In this document: piece after piece, positions 53,281-63,770 of the stretch
Layout: each line of letters starts with the position of its first letter
Numbering within the stretch: the stretch's first letter is position 1
Source: Phytophthora colocasiae
Taxonomy: Eukaryota; Oomycota; Peronosporomycetes; Peronosporales; Peronosporaceae
Length of the DNA: 64,000 nucleotides
Assembly (NCBI GenBank): GCA_018806915.1
Contig: JAGKQI010000091.1
Location: forward strand, 3,224,001-3,288,000
Direction: 5' to 3'
Notes under the pieces: generated by a model
The model's input: only the letters and a program-made list of their open reading frames with translations
The model's database searches: none
What the model was told of the DNA's origin: nothing
Made by a program: the position numbers and the translations under genes

Positions 53281-56200
53281 GGGGAGTACGGTGTCCGGGT
53301 AAATGGCAGAGACCCCAGCGACCGACGGTGGTGGCAGACGACGGCAAGGACGAGAAGGCGGTGCAATTGTCGGTGGCCAGCGACGCAAAGGTCAAGAGTG
53401 TGAGGACGGTGGAAAAAGCGACAACGGACGGGAGTACGAGAACAGTGCGGGCGGCTGTGAGTGCTCAGTTGAATGATGAGATCGACGCGCGTGACAAGAT
53501 ACGAGCGGCGAGATACGTGGCGACGGTGAGGCCGGCAATGGCGGCATTACGCTACGGACGAGGACGGAAAACGGAAACAGAGAAGAGAGTGCGTACAGCT
53601 GAGGAAGGCGACGGCGTACTAAACGACGAGCGTCCAGCTGAGGAAGGCGACGGCGCACCGGATGACAAACGACCGGCTGAGGAAGGCGACGGTGTACCGG
53701 ACGACGGACGTCCAGCTGAGGAAGGCGCGACGGCGAGTAACGACGGAAACGCGAATGGCGGAACGACTACGAGAAGCGAGTCGGTTGAGGATTTGGCGGG
53801 GGAGTTACCGGACGACGCGACGGAACCCACCAGGACCAGGGCCCCGGCCCGGAAGGCGGCGAAGCAGAGACGCAAGGAAGCGAAGCGTCGACGAGTACGG
53901 CGTGCACTGGAGAAGGCCGCAGCCGTCATAGAGGCCGATGACGTGGAACGGGTAGTCGCGGAGTTGGCAGCTGAAGAACAGGCGCGTCGTCGGCAGCAGA
54001 TAGCCGATGCGCGACAGGAACTGAAGGAACGATGGCAGCGTGGTGGTGGCAGTGCGGCTCGGGACGACGCGGACAAGGCCCACGTCAACCTGGTGCGCAC
54101 CACAGAAGTGATGGTGGCTGCGGATGGAAATCACGGTCTTGTAGACAACGCGGAAGCGAGTGACGGCCTGCCGACGGCGACTATGATGGTCGACGGTGAG
54201 CGGATGGCGGTGAAGATTGACAGCGGCGCCAGGTACTCGGTAGCCGGCACGGACTGGATGATGAGAGGTGAGCGAGTGAAGCGACCGGCTCCGGTTGACT
54301 GTGTCGAAGGCATTGGTGGATTCCTGCTGGACGTCCTAGGGCTATGGACATTTCGCATGCAGAACGTATTTGGACAGACTGTGGAGGTGACGGCATGTAT
54401 TATCGAAGGCTGCACCAGTGAGTTCCTGGTCGGAGTGGATTTTTTGGAGAAGCACCGTGCGGTGTTGGATTTTGAAGGTGGTGAGCTGCGCTACGATGAG
54501 CGAGGTAGGGAAGTGGTCATCCCATTCCACACGGACAATGACGGCGACGAGCGCAAGGCAGCGAGTGTGCGACTAGTTGGTGCTGCGAACTTGGAGCGAC
54601 GCGCGGTGCAGCCGGTGGAAGTGGCGGTAGCGGCCCCGGAAGGTGAAGAAGGCGTCTTCATCCCGACGTGCGAGACTGGTGCAGTATTGTTAGCCCCGGC
54701 GGTGACGAAGGTTCGCAATGGGAAAGCTCTGGTGCCGGCTGTGAATGCGTACGGTGGACGAACAAAGCTGCCTAACCGTAAGGAACTTGGTGCATGGATT
54801 CCCCTTAAGGCAGACATGGACGTGTTGGCAATGAACGGTGAACTCAGGACGGATCGACTGGAGAAGTGGCTTGGCGAGCTTGGTGACACGGAAACGCCCC
54901 TGCAGAACGAAGACGATGTGCAGATTGGAGTGAAGGACGAACACGCACGGAAACTCGTGCTGAAGCTATTGCGGTCGTACAGGAAGCTGACGGAGGCACC
55001 GAAAGATTGCCCACCGGCTACGACTCTGAATGTGGAGCACCATATCGACACTGGAAACGCTGCCCCTATTTTGATGAAGCGACGACGGCAGGCGCAGACA
55101 GAGGACGCCACCATCGAGGAGAACGTCGATACGATGTTGAAAGCGGGCGTCATCGAGGAAAGCGACGGTGCATGGGGATTCCCCGTAGTATTGGTCAAGA
55201 AGAAGGACGGCTCTGTCCGTTTCTGCGTTGATTATCGGGCGTTGAACAGGATAACGAAGAAGGACGTTTACCCACTTCCGAGGATAGATGAAACGTTGGA
55301 GGCGTTGGGCGGCGCACGGCGGTTTACTACACTGGACCTACAGGCAGGTTACTGGCAGATCAAGGTAGCGCGTGGCGATCGTGACAAGACCGCGTTCCTT
55401 ACCAAGCGCGGGCTCTACAGATTCACGCGAATGCCCTTCGGCCTTACCAATGCGCCAGCTACGTTTCAACGGTTAATGAATGGAGTGCTACGAGGGTTGA
55501 CATGGACTACTTGCCTAGTGTATCTGGATGATATTGTCGTGTTTACCAAGGGCAACGTCGAGCGACACGTGGTCGAGGTGGCTAATGTGCTGGAACGACT
55601 GGCGAGCGCCGGCTTGAGCCTCAAACTCAAGAAGTGCAGCTTCGTGTCGGAGTCGATGGAGTATCTGGGGCACACGTTGAGCAACAAGGGCGTGCAGCCG
55701 ACGGAGCGACTCGTGAAAGCGGTGACCGACTTTCCAAGACCGGTGGACGCTACAGAGGTGAAGAGGTTCGTACACCTGGCGGGCTACTATCGGAAATTTA
55801 TCGCAGCGTTTGGGTCTATTGCGGAGCCGATGACGAGGTTGCTGAAGAAGGATTGTCCCTGGGAATGGACTGAGGACCAGGAGCAGGCGTTCGAGAGGAT
55901 TAAGACGCTGCTAACTACGCGTCCGTTGCTGAGTTATCCAGACTTTGGGCGGGCATTTCGATTGGTGACAGACGCCAGTAAAACTGGGCTGGGCGCCTGC
56001 CTCATGCAAGACTTTGGACGTGGATGGCAGCCGGTGGCTTACGCTTCGAAGGTGAATAGTGCGGCGGAGGCTAACTACGCGATTACGGAGCTCGAGTGTT
56101 TGGCGGTGGTCTGGTCGGTGAAGCTTTTTCGCCCGTACCTGTACGGCAGGACATTTAGCATCGTCACTGACCACGCCGCATTGAAGTGGCTGATGACGCG

Positions 56201-59200
56201 ACCGAACCTGGCGGGACGACTTCACCGTTGGTCCCTTACTCTACAAGAATACGACTTTAGCATCGAGTACAGGCCTGGCTCGACGAATGTGATGGCGGAC
56301 GCTTTGTCCCGTGCTCCGGCGGCGGTACGAGCGGTGGTGCGACCTCAAGATGGACGGCTGGTACCCCGAGAGAGCGATGTCGGTGTACAGATAGCAAGTA
56401 CGGACGATGATACGGTGGTGACTCGGCCTACGCACGATGAGACGATGGTGACGCAGACTGTGGACAACGAGGCGATGGCGATGACTATGATGGGCGGTGA
56501 GGCGTCGAACGTGGTTGGTACGGCTACCGGTATCAATGCGGTGGCTACTGGTGAGGATGTGGTGGACACGGCGGCGGCCGAAGCGACGGTAACTACCGGA
56601 GAGGCAGCAACCGGCGGTGTGACGGAGACTCCGTTAATCTGCGCATCGACGAGTGCGGCCACGAGTGAGGCGGGTACGAATGAGGCGGCTACGATGACGG
56701 CAGCAACGTGCACGGTGACGGCTGCGACTGACGCGACCATGGCGGCGAGTATGGCGGGCGACCCCACGCTGGAGACAACAGGGACGGCCTCTTCAACGGA
56801 GATGGCAGTGACGGTTGCGCCACGCGAGGGACCAACGATGGACAGTACGGTGGCCGAGAACGCGGGCACGACGGCGTCGGTGACAGAGAATGCGGGCACG
56901 ACGGCACTGAGCCCCATGGTCGGCAACACGACGAACGAGACGCACCTGGCAACTGACCGGACGTCGAAGAAACGGGCGAGGCGTAAAAGGACGGCGCCAG
57001 AACCGGCGACGCGGAGGAGTACTCGTATTCGCGAACAAGAACAGAGGCGCGTACGCTTCAGAGACGACCAGGCACCGGTAGTTACGGGGGACGCGACGGC
57101 AGCAGATGACGCGGCGACGACAGCTATTGCGGACGAACGGCAGGCATTGCAAGGCGAGACCGACGGCGGCGGCACGAGGTGTGAGGAGACCTTGGCCACG
57201 GTGGCAGCTCCCGTGTCGATACCGACAAAGACCCGAGGCTCGAGTAGCAGTACGGCAACGAGCGGCGGCGGATCAGGTAACGGGCAGCAGGCAGCAGAGG
57301 ACGATTCCGCGGTGACACTAACGACGGCTGCTACGGCGGCGCCGCGCACGACAACGAGGACTGCAGCGACGGATGCAGCGATGAGCTGTGCACCTACGGT
57401 ACGCCACAGGACGCGGACGGGAAGCGGCATTAGCAAGGACGACGAGCGAGGTCGACGAGTACCAGCAACGGGTATGGCGACGCGAGCGGAACGGGCGACG
57501 ACGAGCCCACCCGGAACGGCTACACCTGGGGATGGACGGCGAGCATCCAAGAGAATAGCCCCTGCAGTGCTGCCTACAATCCCAGCCCCTGCGATGACAA
57601 CGGCGGTGACTATGGACAACTTGGAAGGCGAGAACGACGTACCGGCGATGGAGACCTTGCAGTTGGACGATACGGAGATCGTTGCAGCTCAACACGAGAG
57701 CAAATTTGTAAAGAAGGCGACGGACGCTGGAGCGTATCGAGGCATGAAGGTGGACGTGAAGTTCGGGTTGGCGGTGATCGACACCAAGAACGGCTGGAGA
57801 GTGTTGTTACCACCGACATTGTGGGCACAAGTCTTCAAGGAGATGCACGGTTCGGTATGGTCTGGACATTTACGAGGCCCACACACTTACGGACGCGTCG
57901 CACAATTATACTGGTGGCCGAAGTTACGACGGGAGGTGAATCGCTGGGTACGAGGCTGCCCGGAATGTGGAAGCAGGAAGGCACGTCCGCGAGAAGTTAT
58001 CCCGCCCCTACGCAGTATACGAGGTGGAGGTGTTGGCGATCGATGGGCGCTCGACGTGGCTGGACCTTTTCCTCTGGCAGACGGGGGTGAACGATACGTG
58101 ATTGCGGCTCTGGAATACGTAACACGATACGCAGTGGCGTGTTGTGTAGTACAGCACACGGCGGAGGACATCGCGAAGTTTCTCATGGAAGAAGTTGTAC
58201 TCAAGTTTGGCGTTTTTCGAGAGTTGCTGACGGATGGAGCTCCAGAGCTCACGGGCAGCGTGATCGACGAACTAGTGAATATGCTACAGGCGAAACAGAT
58301 CAATCCGGTTCCGTACAGACCGCAGATGGTTGGCTTGGTGGAGCGTTTCCACAGGACCTGGAAGGACTGTGTCGCAGTCTTCATGCAGGACGAGCAACAG
58401 AGAGACTGGAACCTGTGGGTGAAGTTCGCAGCGTATGCGTACAACTCCGCGCAGCATTCAACCGTGAAGCTCTCCCCGAACGAATTGATGATGGGCCGCA
58501 AGTTGCGAGCCCCTAACGAACTTCTACGACGAACCGAGGTGGCGGAGGCGGGCGAGTTGTCGATGTACCATGAACGGTTGCTGCAAGCCATGAAACGGAG
58601 CAGTGAGTGCGCTGAGATCGCACGCGTACGTGAACAGGAGCGGCAAGCGAAGTTCTATAACCGGAATGTCAGGAACAAACGGGAGTTTCACATTGGCGAC
58701 AGGGTCTGGCTGTACAACCCACCGCGAGGGCCAAGGGCGACCAAGTTTGTACATCAGTGGATGGGGCCCCTGCGCATTTTGGAACCAGCCGGGTACGAGA
58801 ACTTCCTGTTGAAGCGTGAAGACGGACTGGGCAAGGAAGAGACGATCATCGCACACGTTTCCTTCTTAGTGAGTTACTACGAGCCTACGAGTCCACTTTC
58901 TCAAGCGGCAGACAACATTGACGCTGAACTCCGCGATGAAGACGACGGATGGAATGGCGAGGCGCCAGCGGCGGCTGTACGAACAGCGACGGCAGCTACT
59001 GGGCGAACGGCGACAGAGGAACGAACGAAACGAAATAGGACAGCAATGGGCGGAGCGACGAGCAGTGACGACACGCGTGGACTCCTGGTGGAGCAACGGC
59101 GACGCAGACGGCGGAACCGAGCAGGCCACTACACGCTGGAGTACGAGCTCTGCCCAGTTGGCGACATTGGACGGTGGACAACCGGCGACGGTGAACAGTG

Positions 59201-59312
59201 GACGACGAGGGACGGACGACCGCGGGGCAGATGGGTCTCGGTTGCTGAGTACGAGCAGCTCTACTGCACCGGGCGGGTCGTGGAAGACCCTTGGAGAGAG
59301 GAAGTCGTGTAA
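53145..59312 (+). CDS. pol: Gypsy pol polyprotein (protease-RT-RNase H-integrase)
   Basis: An intact 2,055-residue frame without its own ATG at the start, so it is probably expressed as a Gag-Pol fusion by -1 frameshifting. The protease motif DSGA is near residue 358. Reverse transcriptase runs from about 660 to 880 with YLDD near 792. RNase H is near 942 (TDASKTGLGAC). The integrase zinc domain is at about 1570-1610, with catalytic Asp near 1636 (LDVAGPF), Asp near 1696 (LLTDGAPE) and Glu near 1731 (LVERFHRTW). A ~420-residue Thr/Ala-rich spacer separates RNase H from integrase. The 13-residue repeat RPAEEGDGxPDDx occurs near 150-200. The stop codon lies in the first bases of the 3' LTR. I see no classical chromodomain. 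Confidence 0.93.
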   Translation: MLRVWQGRSFCEGVSGHRGEGSERRLLSYACSEGSGEGKRGAGAVGGVRCPGKWQRPQRPTVVADDGKDEKAVQLSVASDAKVKSVRTVEKATTDGSTRTVRAAVSAQLNDEIDARDKIRAARYVATVRPAMAALRYGRGRKTETEKRVRTAEEGDGVLNDERPAEEGDGAPDDKRPAEEGDGVPDDGRPAEEGATASNDGNANGGTTTRSESVEDLAGELPDDATEPTRTRAPARKAAKQRRKEAKRRRVRRALEKAAAVIEADDVERVVAELAAEEQARRRQQIADARQELKERWQRGGGSAARDDADKAHVNLVRTTEVMVAADGNHGLVDNAEASDGLPTATMMVDGERMAVKIDSGARYSVAGTDWMMRGERVKRPAPVDCVEGIGGFLLDVLGLWTFRMQNVFGQTVEVTACIIEGCTSEFLVGVDFLEKHRAVLDFEGGELRYDERGREVVIPFHTDNDGDERKAASVRLVGAANLERRAVQPVEVAVAAPEGEEGVFIPTCETGAVLLAPAVTKVRNGKALVPAVNAYGGRTKLPNRKELGAWIPLKADMDVLAMNGELRTDRLEKWLGELGDTETPLQNEDDVQIGVKDEHARKLVLKLLRSYRKLTEAPKDCPPATTLNVEHHIDTGNAAPILMKRRRQAQTEDATIEENVDTMLKAGVIEESDGAWGFPVVLVKKKDGSVRFCVDYRALNRITKKDVYPLPRIDETLEALGGARRFTTLDLQAGYWQIKVARGDRDKTAFLTKRGLYRFTRMPFGLTNAPATFQRLMNGVLRGLTWTTCLVYLDDIVVFTKGNVERHVVEVANVLERLASAGLSLKLKKCSFVSESMEYLGHTLSNKGVQPTERLVKAVTDFPRPVDATEVKRFVHLAGYYRKFIAAFGSIAEPMTRLLKKDCPWEWTEDQEQAFERIKTLLTTRPLLSYPDFGRAFRLVTDASKTGLGACLMQDFGRGWQPVAYASKVNSAAEANYAITELECLAVVWSVKLFRPYLYGRTFSIVTDHAALKWLMTRPNLAGRLHRWSLTLQEYDFSIEYRPGSTNVMADALSRAPAAVRAVVRPQDGRLVPRESDVGVQIASTDDDTVVTRPTHDETMVTQTVDNEAMAMTMMGGEASNVVGTATGINAVATGEDVVDTAAAEATVTTGEAATGGVTETPLICASTSAATSEAGTNEAATMTAATCTVTAATDATMAASMAGDPTLETTGTASSTEMAVTVAPREGPTMDSTVAENAGTTASVTENAGTTALSPMVGNTTNETHLATDRTSKKRARRKRTAPEPATRRSTRIREQEQRRVRFRDDQAPVVTGDATAADDAATTAIADERQALQGETDGGGTRCEETLATVAAPVSIPTKTRGSSSSTATSGGGSGNGQQAAEDDSAVTLTTAATAAPRTTTRTAATDAAMSCAPTVRHRTRTGSGISKDDERGRRVPATGMATRAERATTSPPGTATPGDGRRASKRIAPAVLPTIPAPAMTTAVTMDNLEGENDVPAMETLQLDDTEIVAAQHESKFVKKATDAGAYRGMKVDVKFGLAVIDTKNGWRVLLPPTLWAQVFKEMHGSVWSGHLRGPHTYGRVAQLYWWPKLRREVNRWVRGCPECGSRKARPREVIPPLRSIRGGGVGDRWALDVAGPFPLADGGERYVIAALEYVTRYAVACCVVQHTAEDIAKFLMEEVVLKFGVFRELLTDGAPELTGSVIDELVNMLQAKQINPVPYRPQMVGLVERFHRTWKDCVAVFMQDEQQRDWNLWVKFAAYAYNSAQHSTVKLSPNELMMGRKLRAPNELLRRTEVAEAGELSMYHERLLQAMKRSSECAEIARVREQERQAKFYNRNVRNKREFHIGDRVWLYNPPRGPRATKFVHQWMGPLRILEPAGYENFLLKREDGLGKEETIIAHVSFLVSYYEPTSPLSQAADNIDAELRDEDDGWNGEAPAAAVRTATAATGRTATEERTKRNRTAMGGATSSDDTRGLLVEQRRRRRRNRAGHYTLEYELCPVGDIGRWTTGDGEQWTTRDGRPRGRWVSVAEYEQLYCTGRVVEDPWREEVV
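59293..59304 (+). promoter_or_regulatory. Polypurine tract of the Gypsy element
   Basis: GGAGAGAGGAAG ends three bases before the 3' LTR and would prime plus-strand DNA synthesis. It is also coding, for the last residues of pol. Confidence 0.75.
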
Positions 59313-59968
59313 TGGGCTCCAACTTTCCAGCACAAACGTCGGACGGGCGGTGGTTGAAGTGACGGAGATACCGCCACGCGGTAACATGCGTGCTCAGCGA
59401 AGACGGCTGAGGATAGGACGCACGGCACTTCAGGATCGTTGCGACGAGTTGGATCTGGACCGGGACTGCGAGCAAGGGCTCACTTACGAATTGGCAGCGA
59501 AGAGCGCATACCGATTCTGCAACCCGGGATTCAGGAGTGGACCCATACGCGACAGAGGAACGGTGAACGGTGGACGGACTGGTGCTTCGGACACGACGGT
59601 GGACGAACGCTGGAACTTGGACGAACGGACGGACGAGCACGAGTGGAGGACAACGGTCTTCACGCTTTCGGCGGCTGCGACGAGTAGGGCAACGCACAAC
59701 GGTGTGGAGTCCGAGTGGTCGACGGCGGCAACTCGATCTTGGACGACAACGGAACGGACGAACGGTGTTAGTCTATTGACGGGCTTAGAGTAGCTAGTCG
59801 TAGTCTACCTAGAACGAACGGAAACACAAATACAAATAGGTCGTGTGTCAGTACGATACACACCGGCGGGGTAGTGGAAGTTCCTCTACCGACAGCCAAC
59901 GGACGCTTGGACCCATCAGCACTGGGCGACCAAAGCTCGGCGTGCAGAGCTAGACTAGACACGTTACA
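59308..59968 (+). repeat. Gypsy 3' LTR
   Basis: 661 bp, uninterrupted, TGTAA...TTACA. It serves as the reference that defines the MULE insertion in the 5' LTR. Confidence 0.96.
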
Positions 59969-61064
59969 GATCGATCGGATCCAATCAAAAATGTATAAAA
60001 TTCTAGGAGAAACACAAAAAATGATATAGACCCTAGTGTTGGGATTCACAAGAAATACGTTCTTGTAGGTATAGAGTCTACCCAATGACATTTAGAACCT
60101 TTACGATTCTATGAAGCGATTAAGACATTCTGCATTAAATATTTGAGGTCATATTGTCGTTGTTGTTCGTCTCCAGGATGAGTTTTTTTGCAGCAGGAGT
60201 CCTAGCAAGAAGTTTTCTGTTAGGAAATGTTTTTCGTAGGAGCCTAAGGCAGAAGAAAGTGACGAATTTTATTGTGTGTGGCTCTACGCTACCCGTCGGG
60301 ACGCCGTCATGAAATCGTCAGCAGACGCACCTTCCGTATATTCAATGCAGCATCTCGCTTTTCGCGGAATACCAGCAATAGAGACTCCCGGAACACATCC
60401 GAAAACTACGCCACCGATTACGCCTGCGGCTAGCCCACTGCAGACTCCGGCGGAAAATTAATGAGCATATATCCAACAGCGTCGGCGACACGCCTGCAAC
60501 GCTGTAGCCAAGTCGTACCAGCACTTCTGCCTGCTTGTTGTTGAGCACCACCCAGCTCATCGATGTGCCCGGGAACTTCCACGTCCCGTTGTGAAGCTGT
60601 CCATGGCGAGCCGAACATGTACAAGTCGCTCATCAAGAGTCTTGATTGGCGACTTGTACATGTACTTGATTCAAGATCATTGCCGCGCTGTCCGTCGTGG
60701 TACGCCCCACCGCTTACCACTTCACCCGAACACGAAGCTCAAGTCCAAGTGTGATACCTCTCCCTGGCAGTGTCTACCAGCACATCACGGCATTGGCTCG
60801 CCACTTCTGGGACCGAACTTTCCTTCGTTGAGGTAGGAATTTTGCGCCATGATCTGTGTGTGATTGAAGTTTTTATACTTGGAATTTGTATGGGTTGATT
60901 CGATCCAATCGATCCGATCGGATCGGATCGGATCGGATCGGTAGTTGCACCTGCACCAAATTCCTCCGTGGGACAGACTAAGGCTGCACGCCGAACGGTA
61001 ATGAGCTGACTTCACTTCTCTACTTTGGCTTTACTACGTAGGCAAGATACCACAAGTAGAATCA
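59969..61064. other. Intergenic, simple repeat, no confident gene
   Basis: A minus-strand frame near 60342-60560 (SWVVLNNKQAEVLVRLGYSV) looks faintly protein-like but lacks a gene context. The (GATCG)n tract at 60911-60941 and two GTACATG-type words near 60615 and 60655 are the only other structures. Confidence 0.4.
60911..60941. repeat. (GATCG)n microsatellite
   Basis: Four to five copies of the pentamer GATCG in a wider tract of GATCC/GATCG words. It resembles the GATC-rich target flanks of the Gypsy element. Confidence 0.8.
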
Positions 61065-63111
61065 ATGGACGCTCATGACGAGTCGAGCACAAACATTTCG
61101 TCGAACGCAAACACTTCATCGAGTGGATATCGGCGATCTCACAGTCACAAGCGTTCCGACATTTGGTCTTTCATTCGTGAGAACGATGAAGGTTCCTATA
61201 CCTGCTTGCTGTGCCCTACAGACTCAGCTTGTCGATGGTCATCAATTGCACACACCACTTTTCGCCGCCATCTTAAACGGTACCATCGTGACGAATATTC
61301 CGGAGGAGACGACGAGGCTTCAGAGGCTGCAATGGATTCCAAGCAAACAAAGTTACTTGCGTTTGGTTTTGAACGTTTTGTAAAGCAGCGCACTTTTGAC
61401 AAAGCTGCGGCCGATGATCAGCTTGTGGACTTGATCGTGATGAACTCACTTCCGTTTAATTTGGTGGAAAAGAAAGAGTTTCGATCATTTTGTAAGATTC
61501 TTGAAGCCGATTATACGCCTCCAACTCGTAAAACGGTGCGCAAGAAGGTCATACAACGCTGGACATGTGAAAAGGAACTGGCCCGGCACACAATGCTCCA
61601 AGAAATTGCGTCGTGTCGTGTGTCTGCCACAACCGACATGTGGACGTCGGCGGCTCAAAAGGGTATATGGTCGTGACGTTACACTGGATCAATGACGAAT
61701 GGGCTATCAAGTCCGTAGTGGTTGGATTCACACGGGTGGAGTATCCTCATAGTGGCGTCCGGCTTGCCGATCATTTAATGGATACACTGAGGGCAATGGA
61801 TGAATCTCTTATCTCGAAGCTGTGGGCAATTACTGCAGATAATGCGACTAACAATGGGACCATGGTAAGAAAAATTAACGAGACACTTGCTGACGAGGTG
61901 TTTACCAACGAACAAACAACCGCGGCTTCTACCACGACGGGGGTACATATAGCTGGTGAGGAAGGCAGAAGTTCTCAGCCGAAGGTGATACAAGTTCGTT
62001 GTCTCGCTCATGTGCTTCAACTTGCTGTGAGAGAAGGAATGAAAGCGTGCCCCTTAATGGATGATAGCGTTGGAACTATTCGCGACATTTTGAAGAAGAT
62101 ATCGGACTCACCGTCTTTGCTAGAAGCTTTGCAAGAAGTGTGTGCCGCTGTTTCACAAGATGGAACAGCACTTTGACTATGCTGGCTTCAGCTCGTGCAT
62201 TACAAAAGGCGATCGAAGAACTGCTGCGTAGAATCCGCGAGCGCCATGAAGGATACAGAGACTTGTCAATTGGTCATACACATCGTCTTGCCTCCCCCAT
62301 TTCGGAGACTATGTGGAGTTACTTGACCGAGTTTACGGCGTTCTTGAAGCCGATCAAAGCAGCAACTACTATGATGTCTGGAAAAAATTACCCCACATTC
62401 GGTGTAACACTTGTTGTCTTCCATTTGATCTCGAAGCATGCGTCAAAGATAATGCAGAATGCTGAGTCGTGGTACACTAGGGACTTTGCACGTGCCTTTA
62501 AAACGAAGTTGGATGAGTACCTCCCGTTGGTGAAGACTCGCGAGGCAAGGATTGCTGCCGTTCTTGATCCTTGAGCTAAGGAACACATTGTGATGATCGA
62601 CGGTGATATCGAGCAGGCCAAGCGCCTTGTTGAGAACGAATATGAATCTGTGTATCGCAGTAAATACGAACGAACTGTGGGCATCGCCGTAGCTGAGAGA
62701 ACGCAGGAGGAGAAAGAAGAAGACGATGACGAAGAAGCATTATATGGTCTCATTGATGAGCATTTGGATTTACACGAACCGGTCAACAACACAAATGAGT
62801 CGTTCGTGTCGGAGCTACAGCGGTGGTTGGAACACAAGGACAGATCCATGAACCTGAAGACAGGAAGTCGAGCTGTTCGCAACTGGATGAAGAATGAAGC
62901 CGCTTCATTTCCGCGGATTCAGATGATGGCGCGCGATTATTTGGCAATTATGGCAACATCAGTCCCAAGTGAAGAGGCATTCTCTGCGTCGGGTGCAACT
63001 ATTAGTTCTCGTCGTGCCAGGCTTGGAGATGATGCTGTGACAGCGATATCGGAGCTACAAGCGTTTCTGGATTTCAACAAGACATCAGGCAATGTTCATG
63101 CTCATCTTTAG
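61065..63111 (+). pseudogene. hAT transposase (degenerate)
   Basis: The first frame (61065-61676) has a BED zinc-finger-like region (SDIWSFIRENDEGSYTCLLC ... FRRHLKRYH). The coding then shifts to another frame at about 61660 (YMVVTLHWINDEWAIKSVVV; ADNATNN). It shifts again near 62150 (FTRWNSTLTMLASARAL). An in-frame TGA at 62572-62574 follows LDP. The last part (62590-63111) ends with the hAT dimerisation motif (FPRIQMMARDYLAIMATSVP, SEEAFSASGATISSRRARL). A complete element would cut and paste with 8-bp duplications. I could not identify its ends. Confidence 0.88.
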
Positions 63112-63272
63112 TTCACTGACTAGTTCAGTACAGTGAACCATTGACCCCATCAGAATCGAACGCCCAGGCAACGCGCATTAATCTCTCGCGGAGATATGGT
63201 TGGAAAAATGTTGTTTTGTGTTTGTCTTCTATCACTTTGGTAGTGGTATGTTAATCAGAAGAGTCTCGGCAC

Positions 63273-63640
63273 ATGACTCTGAATGACACATACGAGCGGA
63301 ACTGCAAGACACGCAATAGTTCCCAGTGGAGTCGCATTCAATATATCGCTCGTAGACGTGAAAGTATCATGAACCCGAAGCTATACACGTCCTGAACGTC
63401 TCTCCGTCAATTTGAAAGGGCAGTTCGTCGTCGTCGCTTTGGTTTCCAAACATTCATCTACTTCCCTATGGGGTACGACGATCCGGCATTACAGGTACAA
63501 CTGCATGTCCAAAGTCTCCTTCGTTGTCAAACACACATGTGTCACCACGGTGTACGCATTGTAGACATTATCCATTGCATCGAGGCTCCCCCCATGCGAG
63601 CTTCCACCTCGTACATTTGGGAGTAATCTCCACACACCAT
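63273..63640 (+). pseudogene. Unrecognised gene remnant with an in-frame stop
   Basis: A plus-strand frame from ATG 63273 reads MTLNDTYERNCKTRNSSQW and continues through TGA at 63393-63395 to a coherent stretch (FGFQTFIYFPMGYDDPALQV; HHGVRIVDIIHCIEAPP). It ends at TAA near 63632. Amino-acid composition on both sides of the TGA looks coding-like, and a single change from a Trp codon would explain it. I do not recognise the family. It may belong to the partial frame at the window edge. Confidence 0.35.
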
Positions 63641-63770
63641 GTTACCACACAAATGCCAGAAGAAGTCGCAACGGAATAAGCGGTAGCGGTTGGAATAGAT
63701 CGAGCACAATGACGCATTGTGATGCAACGATGACAAGTTCCACGTGGATGTGGATGGAGATACAGCTTTA

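Larger units (their letters stand above)
46613..59968 (+). mobile_element. Ty3/Gypsy LTR retrotransposon, near-intact, with a nested MULE
   Basis: The LTRs (TGTAA...TTACA) are 660 and 661 bp and differ only by one base in a C run (GACCA near 51278 versus GACCCA near 59911). The 5' LTR is split by a MULE (46951-51001). Internal genes gag and pol are fully open. Flanks give GATC (or GATCGATC) on both sides, consistent with a 4-bp target duplication in a GATC-rich tract. Excluding the MULE the element is about 9.3 kb. Confidence 0.95.

Noticed and set aside
56345..57619. Minus-strand ORF of 424 residues rich in Val, Ala and Ser
   Set aside because: It is antisense to the Thr/Ala-rich spacer of Gypsy pol. 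The open frame is a by-product of GC-rich repeats.
58918..59793. Plus-strand ORF of 291 residues across the pol end and 3' LTR
   Set aside because: Overlaps pol in another frame and runs into the LTR. No motif supports it.
60342..60560. Minus-strand frame with SWVVLNNKQAEVLVRLGYSV
   Set aside because: Slightly protein-like, but too short, with no start, splice sites or family. Noted only in the gap entry.
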